Assembly (NCBI GenBank): GCA_027946555.1
Contig: JAPEVC010000048.1
Location: 1-64,000, forward strand
Direction of reading: 5' to 3'
DNA: 64,000 bases
From: Gnomoniopsis sp. IMI 355080
Lineage: Eukaryota > Ascomycota > Sordariomycetes > Diaporthales > Gnomoniaceae
In this document: in pieces, positions 11,999 to 22,822 of the stretch
Position numbering within the stretch: position 1 is the stretch's first letter
How the letters are laid out: each line of letters begins with the position of its first letter
Program-made: the position numbers and the translations under genes
The notes under the pieces: model-generated
What the model saw: the letters and a program-made list of their open reading frames with translations, nothing else
Database searches by the model: none
Told to the model about the DNA's origin: nothing

Positions 11999-12467
11999 AA
12001 TCTACTGGATCTTCGTAGCCGCTTTAGTGATTGGATATTGAGAGTTGTCTAGAGGCGAAGAACAAATTGGTTCCCACCTGTATCAACAAAGAATGGCTCC
12101 AGCGGCTTCTGCCAGAAGCTTCGTGTAGAACCCTATTACCCACGCAGATTTAAGTCTTTTTCATGGCGAGAGTTGATTCTTTAAGCCATACGGCATCGTG
12201 AACAACAGAGGTCTCCTGCAGGATAACATAGCATGGTGAGGCTTCAAGGTAGAAATGCCGCAAATATTCGCATAGCGGCTTCTGATAGGAAGAGTACAAC
12301 GGAGTTCTCTACATAGCAGAATGTGTTGGAACATCAAGGACTCAACAGGAACAGGATGTGTTCAAGATACGAAAGACCATGGACATGATTCCACACCCGA
12401 GGTAAATCCGATCACTCTGATTTGGTAATTTGGAATTTAGATCCTAAATCTCAGTCACATTCGCCCT
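11999..12467. other. Convergent 3' regions of MATE and ureohydrolase genes
   Basis: No gene is seen; both flanking genes end here. Confidence 0.5.
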
Positions 12468-13801
12468 CTATGGAAGTAAAACAGGTACTGCAATCATCCA
12501 TTGGAGGATCTCGTAGATAATCTCTGCAACAGCAATGGCAGTCGTTTCTGCGCTGTTGTCGTAGACAGGAGTGAATTCAACCACGTCCGATCCCACGATT
12601 TTGACACCTGCTTTCGAAAGACCAGCGATGATCCGTAGCAGCTCCCTCGTTGTCCACCCACCCGGTTCAATGGTTCCGGTGGCGGGAGTAAAGGCTGGTT
12701 TTCAGACGAGATGTTAACACACAGTGCATATGAACAGGCCCAGTCTGTCACCAGAGGGGCCGGTTGCCCTGAGGCATGCGGGTATTCACAGATCGACGAC
12801 CACTTACCTGGATCTAAAACATCAATATCGACACTCAGGTAAACATACTTGTCGCCGACCGTCTCAACAATCCTCTCGACTACCCCTTCGACACCGATAA
12901 CATCAAGCTCTCGCGCCCGGATGTAAGAAAAGCCGCAGTCGGCATCATGCTCGAGGTCATAGTTCTTATCAAAAAGCATGGACCGAGAGCCAAGATGCAT
13001 ATTGGCATCTTCGGACAGTAGGCCCTCTTCGTGAAGGATATGGAACATGCTGCCATGCGTCACTTCAGAATATTTGGTGAGACCGCCGCCGAGCTGCTTG
13101 GGGTCCCAAGAGTCAAGATGAGAATCGAAGTGTAGAACGGCAACTTGGCCCCATGTCTTGTGCAAGGCGCGGATCGCGGGAAGACTGATAGTGTGATCGC
13201 CGCCGATGCTTACGAGACGAGGGACACCGCCTTTGTCAAGGTTCTTCGGTGTTCGCAGCAGGACAGACTCCCAGCCCTTCTGTAACTCATGGATAGCCTG
13301 CAGTTTATCAAAGGGTGTGTTGCTGATGTCTCCACAATCCACAACAGTAGCCCAATCTCTGAACGGATTCACGCCATGATCCATGCTGTATCCCATGGAA
13401 GGGGACAGTCTCCTTGCGCCCATCCGCGCGCCGGCGGGACCAAATCGAGCGCCAGGTCGATATGTGACTCCGAGATCGAAAGGGGCTCCGATAATGCCAA
13501 TGTCGAAAATCCCGTCGCCAGAGGGGGTGAAACAGTCCGAGCCGTTCAGATGCGCGAAATAGGCGATTCCCTCGTAGGGGGTATCATCGTTGAAATCATC
13601 GAAGGTATGTAGTTCTGAAGGCGCAACACTAGATAAGAGCTGCGGTACGTGGCGGAAAACCGAGTTCTGGAGAAAATTCGATTCTGTATGCGACTCTTGT
13701 TCAGGCAAAATCGGCCTTTGGATTTGTGGGCTGCAAAACGCCAAATTGGGCAGTAGGACTGCCAAAACAGCCCGCCTTGCATGAGATGCTGTAAGCTTCA
13801 T
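12468..13801 (-). CDS. Agmatinase-type ureohydrolase with a signal peptide
   Basis: Mn-dependent hydrolase that removes urea from a guanidino substrate (agmatine, or 4-guanidinobutyrate in close relatives). Two exons, 13801-12808 and 12694-12468, give 406 residues. All metal-binding motifs are intact: GGDH (His203), DSHLD (Asp226, His228, Asp230) and SVDID (Asp325, Asp327). GAPFDLGVTYRPGARFGP places it in the agmatinase branch, not arginase. After the intron the protein continues AFTPATGTIEPGGWTTREL, the conserved C-terminal part. The N-terminus has a basic and hydrophobic leader ending LAFCSPQ, which looks like a secretory signal; cytosolic relatives lack it. An ATG 12 bp upstream (13813) adds only four residues. 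The 113-bp intron has no stop in the continuing frame, so retention would give an alternative C-terminus. It neighbours the regulator gene, same strand. Confidence 0.92.
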
Positions 13802-14446
13802 TTCTGCTTTCACATACCCTCACAGGTTGACTTTTATCCAATTGAGAACAGATGACGACCGATATATTTCAGAATCGAAGCTACTAAATTTCAAATAGAT
13901 AGTTAGTTTCATGCTTTCACTCCGAGCTTGCAACCTGCGGCAGACTCGACTGACAGCGGAGGTGATGCTTGATAGCGCTTATAATGCCCGAAAAGGCTTA
14001 GTTCAATGCGGCGCACGGTGGTGTGCGGAACGCATCCATGGATGCCTTCAAGGCCGCCACAGATTTTAATATCTCTGTCGTTCAGTAACCCCATTTTTTC
14101 CGTCATACTGTTTGTTATCTTGGGGTCCTCTGAGAATGAGACTGCGGCGTGCCGGACCTTTAGTTGCCACGACTTTACACACACACATACCTCTTAGTGC
14201 CGACGTATCAACATGGGCTGCCCGTCTCCGCCACGAAGCATACCTAGTATTTGATCCACTTTCTGGTGTTTCTCTGCCTCTTGACCTATGTTATGAGTAA
14301 CGCCCTAGTTATCCAGACACATGCCGCGTGCACCAGAGCATCGCAAAGCACGATCGGTAGCTGACATGGAATGCGCAGTAGCACCCGAAAACCGTGAAGA
14401 CTCGTGATACTATTTCCCACCTCGTTGCCACGCTGCGGCCCTGAGG
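13802..14446. other. Ureohydrolase promoter and regulator 3' region
   Basis: No coding frame is supported. The ureohydrolase promoter and the 3' end of the Zn2Cys6 gene must lie here. Several GCGGC/GCCGC half-sites occur (for example near 14010, 14053 and 14144), without a clear inverted pair. Confidence 0.4.
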
Positions 14447-16604
14447 TTAGAACACAAATCCAAAGAACGATAACGGACTTTCGGATGCAGACTCGGAAGT
14501 CCACCACTTTTCAATGAGTTCGGCGCTCAGGCTCCTTGTGTCCGAAACCCCAATATTGTCCAAGCATTCGAGCCTGGCCAGAACAAATTCACGGTAGACC
14601 TTCTTTGTTGATTTAATGCCTCCAACCATGAGTGGGAAAAAGATCAGAGACGCTGCGGCGCTATCTTTGGGAATTTCTGCACAAGCGTCGAGAATGCTGT
14701 CAACGGCAGTCGCGAGATCAGGATCTGTGGCCACAGATCGCCCTTTCAAATCGGTATAGAAAATGGTCCAGCAGCTCCAGAAGACAGCCTCATTGAAAGC
14801 ATCAAGATGCCGAGCCATCGCACTGACTCGAGGCCTCTCACCGACAGGGCAGGTTGTCATGCGCCGCTTAGGATCACTGCGGTGCCTCAGGAGTACTGCC
14901 AAGCGTCTCTGAAGGCGCGTCTCTAGCCCATCTATGTCGGACTCGAATGCTCTCGCAAATTCGGCATGAGATTCCGGGGCCCCTTTGTACCCAGCATGCT
15001 TCGCCCTGGCAAGCCTGCCGAGGGTGTACAGGATACTGGCCATGGATGCTGACAAGCCCGAGAACATGTCCAGATCGCGGAAGCGGGTACAAGCGTGGCG
15101 CAAGTCCTCGTTCCCTTCACGAAGGCTAACTTGCGGACCGTCATCCTGCGCCTCCAGAGCCGCACTGAGGTAGTCTGGAGCACTGATGCTGTTGGCGCGT
15201 CTGGTGAACAGCAAGGTAATTTGGATGAAGCCTAGTAGTTTGGCGAGATACAGAAACTCCTCATCATCAGCATGGGTTTTGAACAAGACCTGGCACAACA
15301 GAACGGCGTATTCAACATGTGAGGCGAGTCTGGCGGCATTCTGGCTGGCAAGAAAACCCATACAGAAAACCAGTGTGGTCGATAGGGTCAGAACAAGACT
15401 ATGCGCGGTCTTTTCGGTCGAGTCCGGGATGCTTGCTGTGGTAATTTCAGAGGAGACATTTTCCTCTAGTTTCCGCAGTATGTCTTCTGCCTTGTCCTCC
15501 ACAAAGCGGCCCTCAGGGCCGATCGGTTCTTGCCGGCGGCGTCCAACTATGATCTGTGCGAAGTAAAGGATCGCCACGAACAGAGATGTGCTTTTTGCGG
15601 CATTCGGAACCAGGTACTTCAGAAGAGGGTTGTCCACTCGGCTGCCGAAAGGTGTTAAGAACGGGCTAATCCGACCAACAAATGTCGCCCAAAGGAAGTA
15701 CAAATATGGCCTGAGCTCTGTGAGACATTCCTGGGTTTGCGTTGTAGAGTCTAGAAGATCATGTATTAGACTGTTGAACGTATCGGGAATCGCAACATGA
15801 TCTCCACCAAATGTCGACCCGCCAGTGTCCTGCGTCCACGGCGCTGTGCGCGTTCTCAGTTGATCCGATTCATTTGCGGGAGGGCTTTGCAGACTCGGGC
15901 TTTGCGAGTCCCAATCAAAAATCTCAGTAAATGTGTCGAATGACATGAAATCGTATGAATTGTTGAGGACGTTCAACATTGATGGGCTTGGCTGTCCGCT
16001 TCCGCTCAGGCCGGATTCAAATGGTTGGATACTCATTGGCCTTGGCGGATTTAAGTCTTGATCGTGACGTTCCGTGGATTCTTGAGTTGGGACGCCGCCA
16101 TTTTCGCTGCTTATGTGAATAGCGTCGGGGCGGCCTATCGCTCGACCTGGGGTGTCCGCCACTTCATCTCCATCGGCCTGCGTCGGCCGGGAGCCGTGAT
16201 TTTCAGACAACTCGGCTGCCGAGGCACTGCTGAGGTCGCCTTCTGGTGCATGTTGCAGGTGTCTTCCGGGCGCTGAAGTCGACACATTTGGCGGTGTCGT
16301 TGCCTCGTCAAAGACCGAAGGTGACGGTGAGGCTGAGGGCCCGCCATGACTGGCAGATTTTTGAACGGTCCTGACTCTCCACCTGGCCTGAACAGAGGGT
16401 TGGCAAAGCAGGTTTTGCTTGCGGCAACGCGAGCACTGTGGTTTCACCTGGTCGCACTGGTCTTGGGAATGAGTCAATGGAAACCCCAAGGTGCGCGGAT
16501 TTTCAGTAGCTCACCTTCCGCTTCGCCGCCTGGCACCCTTTGCAAGGGCCGCGATTCCTCGTACGTGGCGTTATTGTATCAGGGCTCGTTTGCGTGAACG
16601 CCAT
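14447..16604 (-). CDS. Zn2Cys6 transcription factor
   Basis: Fungal binuclear zinc-cluster regulator. The first exon, 16604-16515, is only 30 codons; a 58-bp intron (16514-16457) separates it from a 670-codon exon (16456-14447), total 699 residues. The zinc cluster is completed across the intron: CKGCQAAKRK then CDQVKPQCSRCRKQNLLC gives the full six-cysteine spacing C-x2-C-x6-C-x6-C-x2-C-x6-C. A low-complexity Ser/Pro/Glu-rich linker follows (about residues 45-215). The middle region (NPLLKYLVPNAAKS...) resembles the Fungal_trans_2 domain found in regulators of arginine and GABA metabolism such as ARG81 and UGA3. I hold this subfamily placement loosely. It is the last gene of the accessory block and the likely local regulator; this is inference from position. 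Confidence 0.93.
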
Positions 16605-17698
16605 GCTGCCGGAGACATCGGCTCTTTGCGCCGACGCAAAACAGACACGTACTTGATGTGGACGTTCAAGTTTTCCTTGTCAGTGACTGGATCGTCTGCT
16701 TGAATAGAGAAACCGCCAGCCGCGGCGTAGACTCATGATGGGCGAGGTGAATGGTTGAAATGCATAAGGCATTTACGAATCAGAGACGCTATTTCAGCGC
16801 TTCACGGCGGCATTCTTATCAACGATACCCTTGCGATAGAGCCGGTCAAATTCGGTATTCACGACCTAGGAGTCGCTTTCAACATACATGCTGAATCTGC
16901 GATCATTAATTTCATGGAATCGAGAAGCTTCTCCAAAGACTTGTTACTTTTCAGTCTCGAGACTACGCTAGACTGTATTGTTGGGCGTGATGCGGAACAC
17001 CCTTGATACTCATTCCTGCTCTTTTTTCGGACACTTGCAAACAAGCCACAACTGTTGAGCCCGGTGCGTCATAACTCTGAAGCCAATTCCATTGTAGGGT
17101 AACCTCTCACAATAAACGGAACTTTGCCGAGCTGATTCTCTCATTATCTCGAGTTGTTCTACCTGTGGTAGTTACCAGATACAGTCTGGCTTGCCATTCC
17201 CATTTCAATTGCCTGCAGCTCACGGGCTTACCTGGTGTAATCAACGGGATTTAGGAAGATATGTCTGGCAGCCACTACTGCTCGTGCACTCGAATCCTTA
17301 TACGCCATCCAGACCGATCCCTCTGTGCTAAGACAGATATATGCCCCGCCCTTCTCGAATGAGACCCTAAATTCTGACCAATTTTCCGGGTACAAGACGC
17401 CTGCCCTAATTCCAAATCCTATAGGGCCACGCCAATTGGCACGCCGCTAGGTCCCATCCTGTCTCGTCCAATACAAGTCGCATCGCATAAAAACAAGTAG
17501 GGGCTCGTGGTGCTTGTTTGTTGGTTGCCGGTTTTGAGAGATGCTGGATTGGTTTCGCGAAGAGACGAGAATTGGGAGTTATGTCGAGCTCATCAAGGCG
17601 CCAAGCCCGAACGCAGGCCATCGCTATGCAGTCACAGAATGCAAAAATAAGATACACATATGGTCTAAATACCGCCGCCGTTTGTTTCATATTGCCAT
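16605..17698. promoter_or_regulatory. Regulator upstream region; boundary to housekeeping genes
   Basis: No convincing gene; an 83-codon frame at 16755-17006 has no recognisable feature. The palindrome GCCGCGGC at 16719-16726, about 115 bp upstream of the Zn2Cys6 start, overlaps the same GCCGC/GCGGC half-sites seen in the amine oxidase/P450 promoter, which would fit autoregulation (inference). Confidence 0.35.
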
Positions 17699-18298
17699 TC
17701 ACTGGGCGGGGGGCTGATAGTTGAGTGGCCTCCTGTTCTGTGTCAGCGGCTGCGACATACAAACCATACACATTCTGCGCATTTCTATGCATTGATTGTC
17801 AAAACGTACTTGAATAGGAGAATGTGCGGCTCGGGTTCGTGAACTTCATAGTGCTCCCAGCCCAAACTCTGTTGCAGCGATTAGTATTTTGCAGGAAATG
17901 GTCGCGTCCCCACTAATTCTGGGTCTTTTGGTCGCGTTCGGACGCGTGCGCGTACCTGGGTAATGCCCATTGACCGCCATTCGTCCTCCCACAGCAGCTT
18001 GAGAGTGCCCTTGGATGTGTCGAAATACTCTTTGGGAATGGCCTTCAACATGGGCTTCGGTAGCTGAACATGGCGGTATTCGCACTCGTCATCGGAGTAG
18101 CTGAGAGGCAAATGGGATTAGAAAAAAAGCTGCAAGCGACCTGTCGCAAAGGGTGCGCTATCACGCGACATACCGCGAAGAGTAGTGAATTGCCTCGAGA
18201 AATTCCTCCAGACGAGCGCGCTCGTTGTCGGTCAAAGGACGTGGTTTTGCGTTGCGGCGCGACGTGTCGATGCCCATGTCGTAGTCCGGAGTAGACAT
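17699..18298 (-). CDS. cks1: Cyclin-dependent kinase regulatory subunit CKS1/Suc1
   Basis: Small adaptor that binds CDK1 and phosphorylated substrates in cell-cycle control. Four exons, 18298-18174, 18100-17956, 17868-17810 and 17732-17699, give 120 residues. The family core is complete: YSSRYSDDECEYRHVQLPK, IPKEYFD, LLWEDEWRSMGITQSLGWEH and HEPEPHILLFKRPLNY. The HEPEPH motif is the beta-hinge that controls strand exchange. The last exon is only 34 bp and encodes RPLNYQPPAQ before TGA; it is easily missed. The N-terminal extension of about 25 residues is typical of filamentous fungi. It is divergent from the bromodomain gene, 866 bp apart. Confidence 0.98.
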
Positions 18299-19164
18299 TT
18301 TGAGATGCGGGTGCTGGGCGAAATGCGATGCTCCAGTGCTGTTGACCTCGGTTCCGGGGGAAGCGCGACGCAGAAGAGGAGGGACGGCGCGTTTAAGAAT
18401 ACACCTGAATCTTTGCCGTAACTATCGGGGACGACGACGACTGTTTCAGCAATCGGAACGTAGGCAGACCTGGCCAGGTGGTTTGGAAATGAAAGATGAA
18501 TGGCGGTTGATTGGTGAGGTGATCATGTCGGGAGTCTGTTGTTTACAACAATAAAGTTCGCCGCGGTAGCGGAATTGAATGAATGATGCGCGGGTTGGGG
18601 TCACTGTGGATTCTGGTCTAATTTGTTGCAGGGGGTTGGAGGGGGGGTAGGTATGTTGGATCAGCTGACCGAAAGTCTCGAAATTGATTTCGGAAGGTCA
18701 ATCCTCTTTTCCCTTGCTTTAACAAGTATGAACAGTATCATGGCAAGCCCTCAATAAATAGTGCATCAAGCCGAAACTACCTGTGTACATAGTATCAGTT
18801 TCTTCATCATAACAAATGCCCATTTGCAGTCGGGTTGCACCTTTCTTATTAAAAGTTGAAATGCAAGCGGGCCGATGCAGGGGTCGCCCAATGTACTAAG
18901 TAAGTCCAGTACATGCCATAACTAGCAGGCAAGGCATAAGTGCTAGCGTTCAAGTCAGATCTCTTGCAAGTCAGCAACTCATTCCCGCGATTCGGGACCT
19001 CAACAGAGCGAACACAGAAAGTCGCGTCGCACCACTCACCACCGCCAGAATCGCGCGCATCAAACCCCGTTCACCCTGCACCTCGTCGAAATAGCCCTTG
19101 ACGGCGTCCGAGACGTTCCCAGACCCCATCGATATAGTTGCATCGCACCTCCGACCCACATATC
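18299..19164. promoter_or_regulatory. Divergent promoter region of CKS1 and the RSC4-like gene
   Basis: No gene is seen. The region carries both promoters and 5' leaders. A G-rich stretch with GTAGGTA lies near 18640. Confidence 0.4.
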
Positions 19165-22091
19165 ATGGACAACAAGCGCAAGTCCAGCGCCTCTCGCGGG
19201 CCTGGTGCAGCCGGTGCAGGTGTAGACGGCGATAGTCCCCCAGCCAAACGCAGGAAGCTCCCCTCGGTGAGTCGCGCGCGCCCCCCTGGTCCCGTTCATT
19301 GTCTCTTGCAACGAGGACAAGCGTTCTGTAGAGATGCATTTCGGGTTGATGCAAGGTCGAGAATCGCCCCCAGTTGCCGCTGCGCTTGGGCGGAAAGAGA
19401 TGCAGCATCAATCGAAGTTGCAGGCATGGCATGGCATGGCATGGCATTGGGGCATGGCATGGTGCGCAATCCAAACCAATGCCATGCCTTCATCCGACGC
19501 GCGAGCTCCATCTACTATCCTCCTTCAGCTTCAAGCTATGTCATTCCCATCCACCTGCAACTTGCGACCCTGCAACTCTCCACCTCTCGTCCATTGCAAA
19601 CAAACGCGATGCCCAACCGTGCAAGATCATCAGCTCGCCACCTGCAATCGCAACATGCTTTCGAGCCTTGCAGCCATGCTGACCATCATGACTCCTGCAA
19701 TAGGACTTCCCCAATCTGATGAAGGGTGAATCTCCCGAGTCGACCACGGCACACGGCCTGCATTTCCTCGATGCCATTCGGCGCACCTCCGACAAGTTGT
19801 ACGTCCACACTGGCCCTTTGTCTCCTGAGCTTGTCGCGCCCCGCGCAGCGCAAATGCTATCCTGACAATGCGCCCGATCCTCCCACATCCTCATGACTCG
19901 ATCCGATCATGGCCTTGTCTTCACCTGCAGAACTTAGTTTCTGCACCTTGTTTCTCCCAACTAATCATTCCTCACTTTTAGTGGCCGAGTTGTCTCCGGT
20001 TATTTCGAGAAATTGCTTCCCAGGGAGGGCAACGAGGACTACTACCGCAAGGTTCAGATGCCAATTTCACTCCGGGTAATCGAGCGCAGACTATACCGAC
20101 AAGAATTTGCGAATCTGTCAGAGTTGGAGAGCTGGCTAAAGCGCATGGTGACGAATGCGAAGGAGTATTACAATAAAAGCACGCAGACATTCGAGGACGC
20201 CGAGCGGGTCAGGAAAGCTACCAGCAACTGGATGGTCAAGTTCAACCCAGCATACAAGAAGATTGACAACTACGCTGCCACGCCTATACCCATCCCTCCC
20301 GACTACGACGTTGACCTCGAGCTCTCCTTGGAAGACATGGACACGGAAGCAGCTGCTGGTCAGGTGGTCCAGCGTCCTCAGCGCCCCCGCCAAGTGCACC
20401 GACCATCACCGGAAGCGGTCGAAGAGGACGCCGATGGCGAAGACGAAGAAATGCCCGATGCTGACGCTGACGGGGACGCTGACGCTGACGCCGATGCCGA
20501 TGAGGACGCTGAGGATGACGAGGAAGAGATGGAAGACACCCGCGCTACCAATACGCGAATCGTTTTGAAGCGACGAGGTACACGCGCTCGAGAGACAAAT
20601 ACGCCTTCAACAAGCGGCAACAAAGGGAGCACGTCATACTCTGAGGTGTCATACCAAGGCCTCAGCTTCCAAAAGGCACAAGAAAAGCTGATCGACCACT
20701 TGATGAAGTATAAAGAGGATGAGGAGTAGGTTCCGAGCCCTTATTACTCAAACGAAACCCGGCTGACGAGCAATCAGAGACGAGTGGCCATACTTTGAGC
20801 CCTTTGTAAACTTGCCTGAAAAGACTTTGAAGGATTATTACCAACTCATCGAAAACCCGATGTCATTGAAGAAGATGTGGCGGGCCATTCAAGGTATGCA
20901 GGGCAGGGGTGGTGCTACCGGTGTAAGCCTTTACAAGAGCTGGGCAACCATGGAACAAGAGGCCAATCTTCTCTGGACCAATGCCCAATATTACAACGAA
21001 GAAGGCAGTGAGATCTATGAATTGGCTGGAGAACTCAAGGTAATCTTACTCGGCTAAACTACTTTCGAACAAGCCTAACACTTTTCCAGGACGCATTCTA
21101 CGAACAGTTGAACGAAGCAAAGGCTTATGTGCAGGAGCCACCTCAGCCAAAAATAAAGCTTCGCGCACCATCAGCAGCCCAAACCCCAGTGTCCGCTCCT
21201 GGAAAGCCGAAGCGCATCACGATACATGTGGGAGGCGGCAGAGAAGGATCTCAAGATTCACCAGCGTCACACGCTGGGTTCTCCCTCAATTCCGCGACCC
21301 CTCAGCCGGCTGTCAATAGCAGCACTCCGAAACCTGCCCCGACGAACGCACCAGTGGCAAGCCTCGGTCAAGGCCAAACTCCATTCCTGCCCTCTGCTAC
21401 GGCGCTCAAGCACGAGGAGCCCGCTCGCCAGTCGCCGGCTGTCCCACCTCCGATGAGCAACGGTTATAGCTCGAGTGCATTCCGGCCTGTCATGCAGCCG
21501 GTGAATGGTTACGGACAACCTCAGCCCCTGGGCGTGCCCAACGGCCATACCCCGGCTGTGCTCTCGCCTCCAAAACCGCTTTACGACATCAAGTACCGTG
21601 GTAATAATACACGTAGGTTGGCCCCAAAGCTACAGACTTGTCGAGACTTAGCTGATTACCCCGAAGAGGTCAAAGATGCAATTCTTACAAATTTGTGTAT
21701 CCGAACCCCGCTGGACAATAACCCAGAGCGGCGCTTCGTTTTCAACGTGCCTCCCAGCCCCAAGTTGTTGCAACAGAACTTCACGATCAACCTTGGGCCG
21801 ACCCAGTGGAAGCTGCAAATTGTCCCACGCATTTCGACAATATTGGAGGAGCAGCAGCGTCCATACAAATTATTCATTCTGGTCAATGGCCAAGTGCTCT
21901 CTCGCGGGGTTCCGAATCCTCGCGAGCCACTGCAGGCTGGAGAATTGATGTTTGACGCAAGCTTGCATCAGGGTGTCAACACAATCTCGGTACACATGAT
22001 GGCGGCGTTGCCCAAGGGCGAGACCCTGCCGAATGGATCGGATGCTGTGTTGGAGAAGATCATGGTGCTGGCGAACGTAGTGAAGCAGTAG
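19165..22091 (+). CDS. rsc4: Tandem-bromodomain subunit of RSC chromatin remodeller (RSC4-like)
   Basis: Nuclear acetyl-lysine reader of the RSC remodelling complex. Five exons, 19165-19266, 19704-19798, 19982-20725, 20778-21039 and 21090-22091, give 734 residues. Exon 1 encodes a basic nuclear-type segment (PPAKRRK). Bromodomain 1 spans exons 2-3 (LHFLDAIRRTSDK ... DYYRKVQMPISL ... NAKEYYN). Bromodomain 2 spans exon 4 into exon 5 (WPYFEPFVNLP ... DYYQLIENPMSL ... NAQYYNEEGSEIYELA). Between them is an acidic Asp/Ala/Glu repeat from a GACGCTGAC-type DNA repeat (about 20435-20530). The C-terminal 200 residues form a conserved fungal RSC4 tail. Intron 1 is unusually long for this genome (437 bp) and contains a pentanucleotide repeat. 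The exact paralogue name (RSC1/2/4) is less sure than the complex. Confidence 0.9.
19423..19465. repeat. (GGCAT)n microsatellite in RSC4 intron 1
   Basis: GGCAT units are repeated with one interruption (ATTGGGG), in the long first intron. No function is visible. Confidence 0.85.
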
Positions 22092-22822
22092 AAACCTCAG
22101 CATGACGAGAAGAGGCTGAGTACGTGTTTGAGCGATGAGTAATGGCAACGGCGGACCATGTATGATAGGGGACAGTATTCTCAGGTAGCCGCAGTTAGTC
22201 ATATGACGAGAGGCAAGCATCTGACGACTAAAAGGAAGGGAGCTTGGAACTGGTGTCTTGGTCATGTTGTAGTATTTGCACACATTTGGCTACCGACGAC
22301 TTATGAAGACGGGGCACGAATGAGGCGCCATGGATCCTATGCAGTGTGGATGATTGGGGCAAAAGGTACCTATCTATGTGGTTGAAGCTTCACAGTACAG
22401 CTCGAATGGAAGCATGGGCTCAACTGACAGGGGACCAATCAAAGCAGTCCTAATCTCAACCATGTTCAAATAATTCGAATTGAGTGAGTGAGAAATCCGA
22501 TGATGTGAGAAGCTGCCTTACCTAAGCTTGATTTGTTCAGCAGTTCCCAAAGGAACCCCAAAGGCACCGCCGTCGCCCCCAACCGATAAAAAGATAAGAC
22601 CAAGTTTGCAGGGAACGCACTGACCACGCACTTGTCTGTGGTCAATCAAATAGAAAAAAAACTCTTAGTGCCCCGCCCATTTTTTTGCGAGCCCCAGAGC
22701 GCTCAAAATCCCATTGCCAAAACTTTGGACTGCCGCAAATCTCAACTCGGTCCTCCTTCCTCACAACCACCTCCTCGATATCCTCCCTTCTTCGATATCA
22801 CCATCCCCCCCATCCATCCAAA
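22092..22822. promoter_or_regulatory. RSC4 3' region and SSB promoter
   Basis: No gene is seen. The 3' half is the promoter and leader of the strongly biased SSB gene; the last 80 bp are pyrimidine-rich (CCTCCTTCCTC, CCTCCCTTCTTC), typical of highly expressed fungal genes. Confidence 0.45.
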
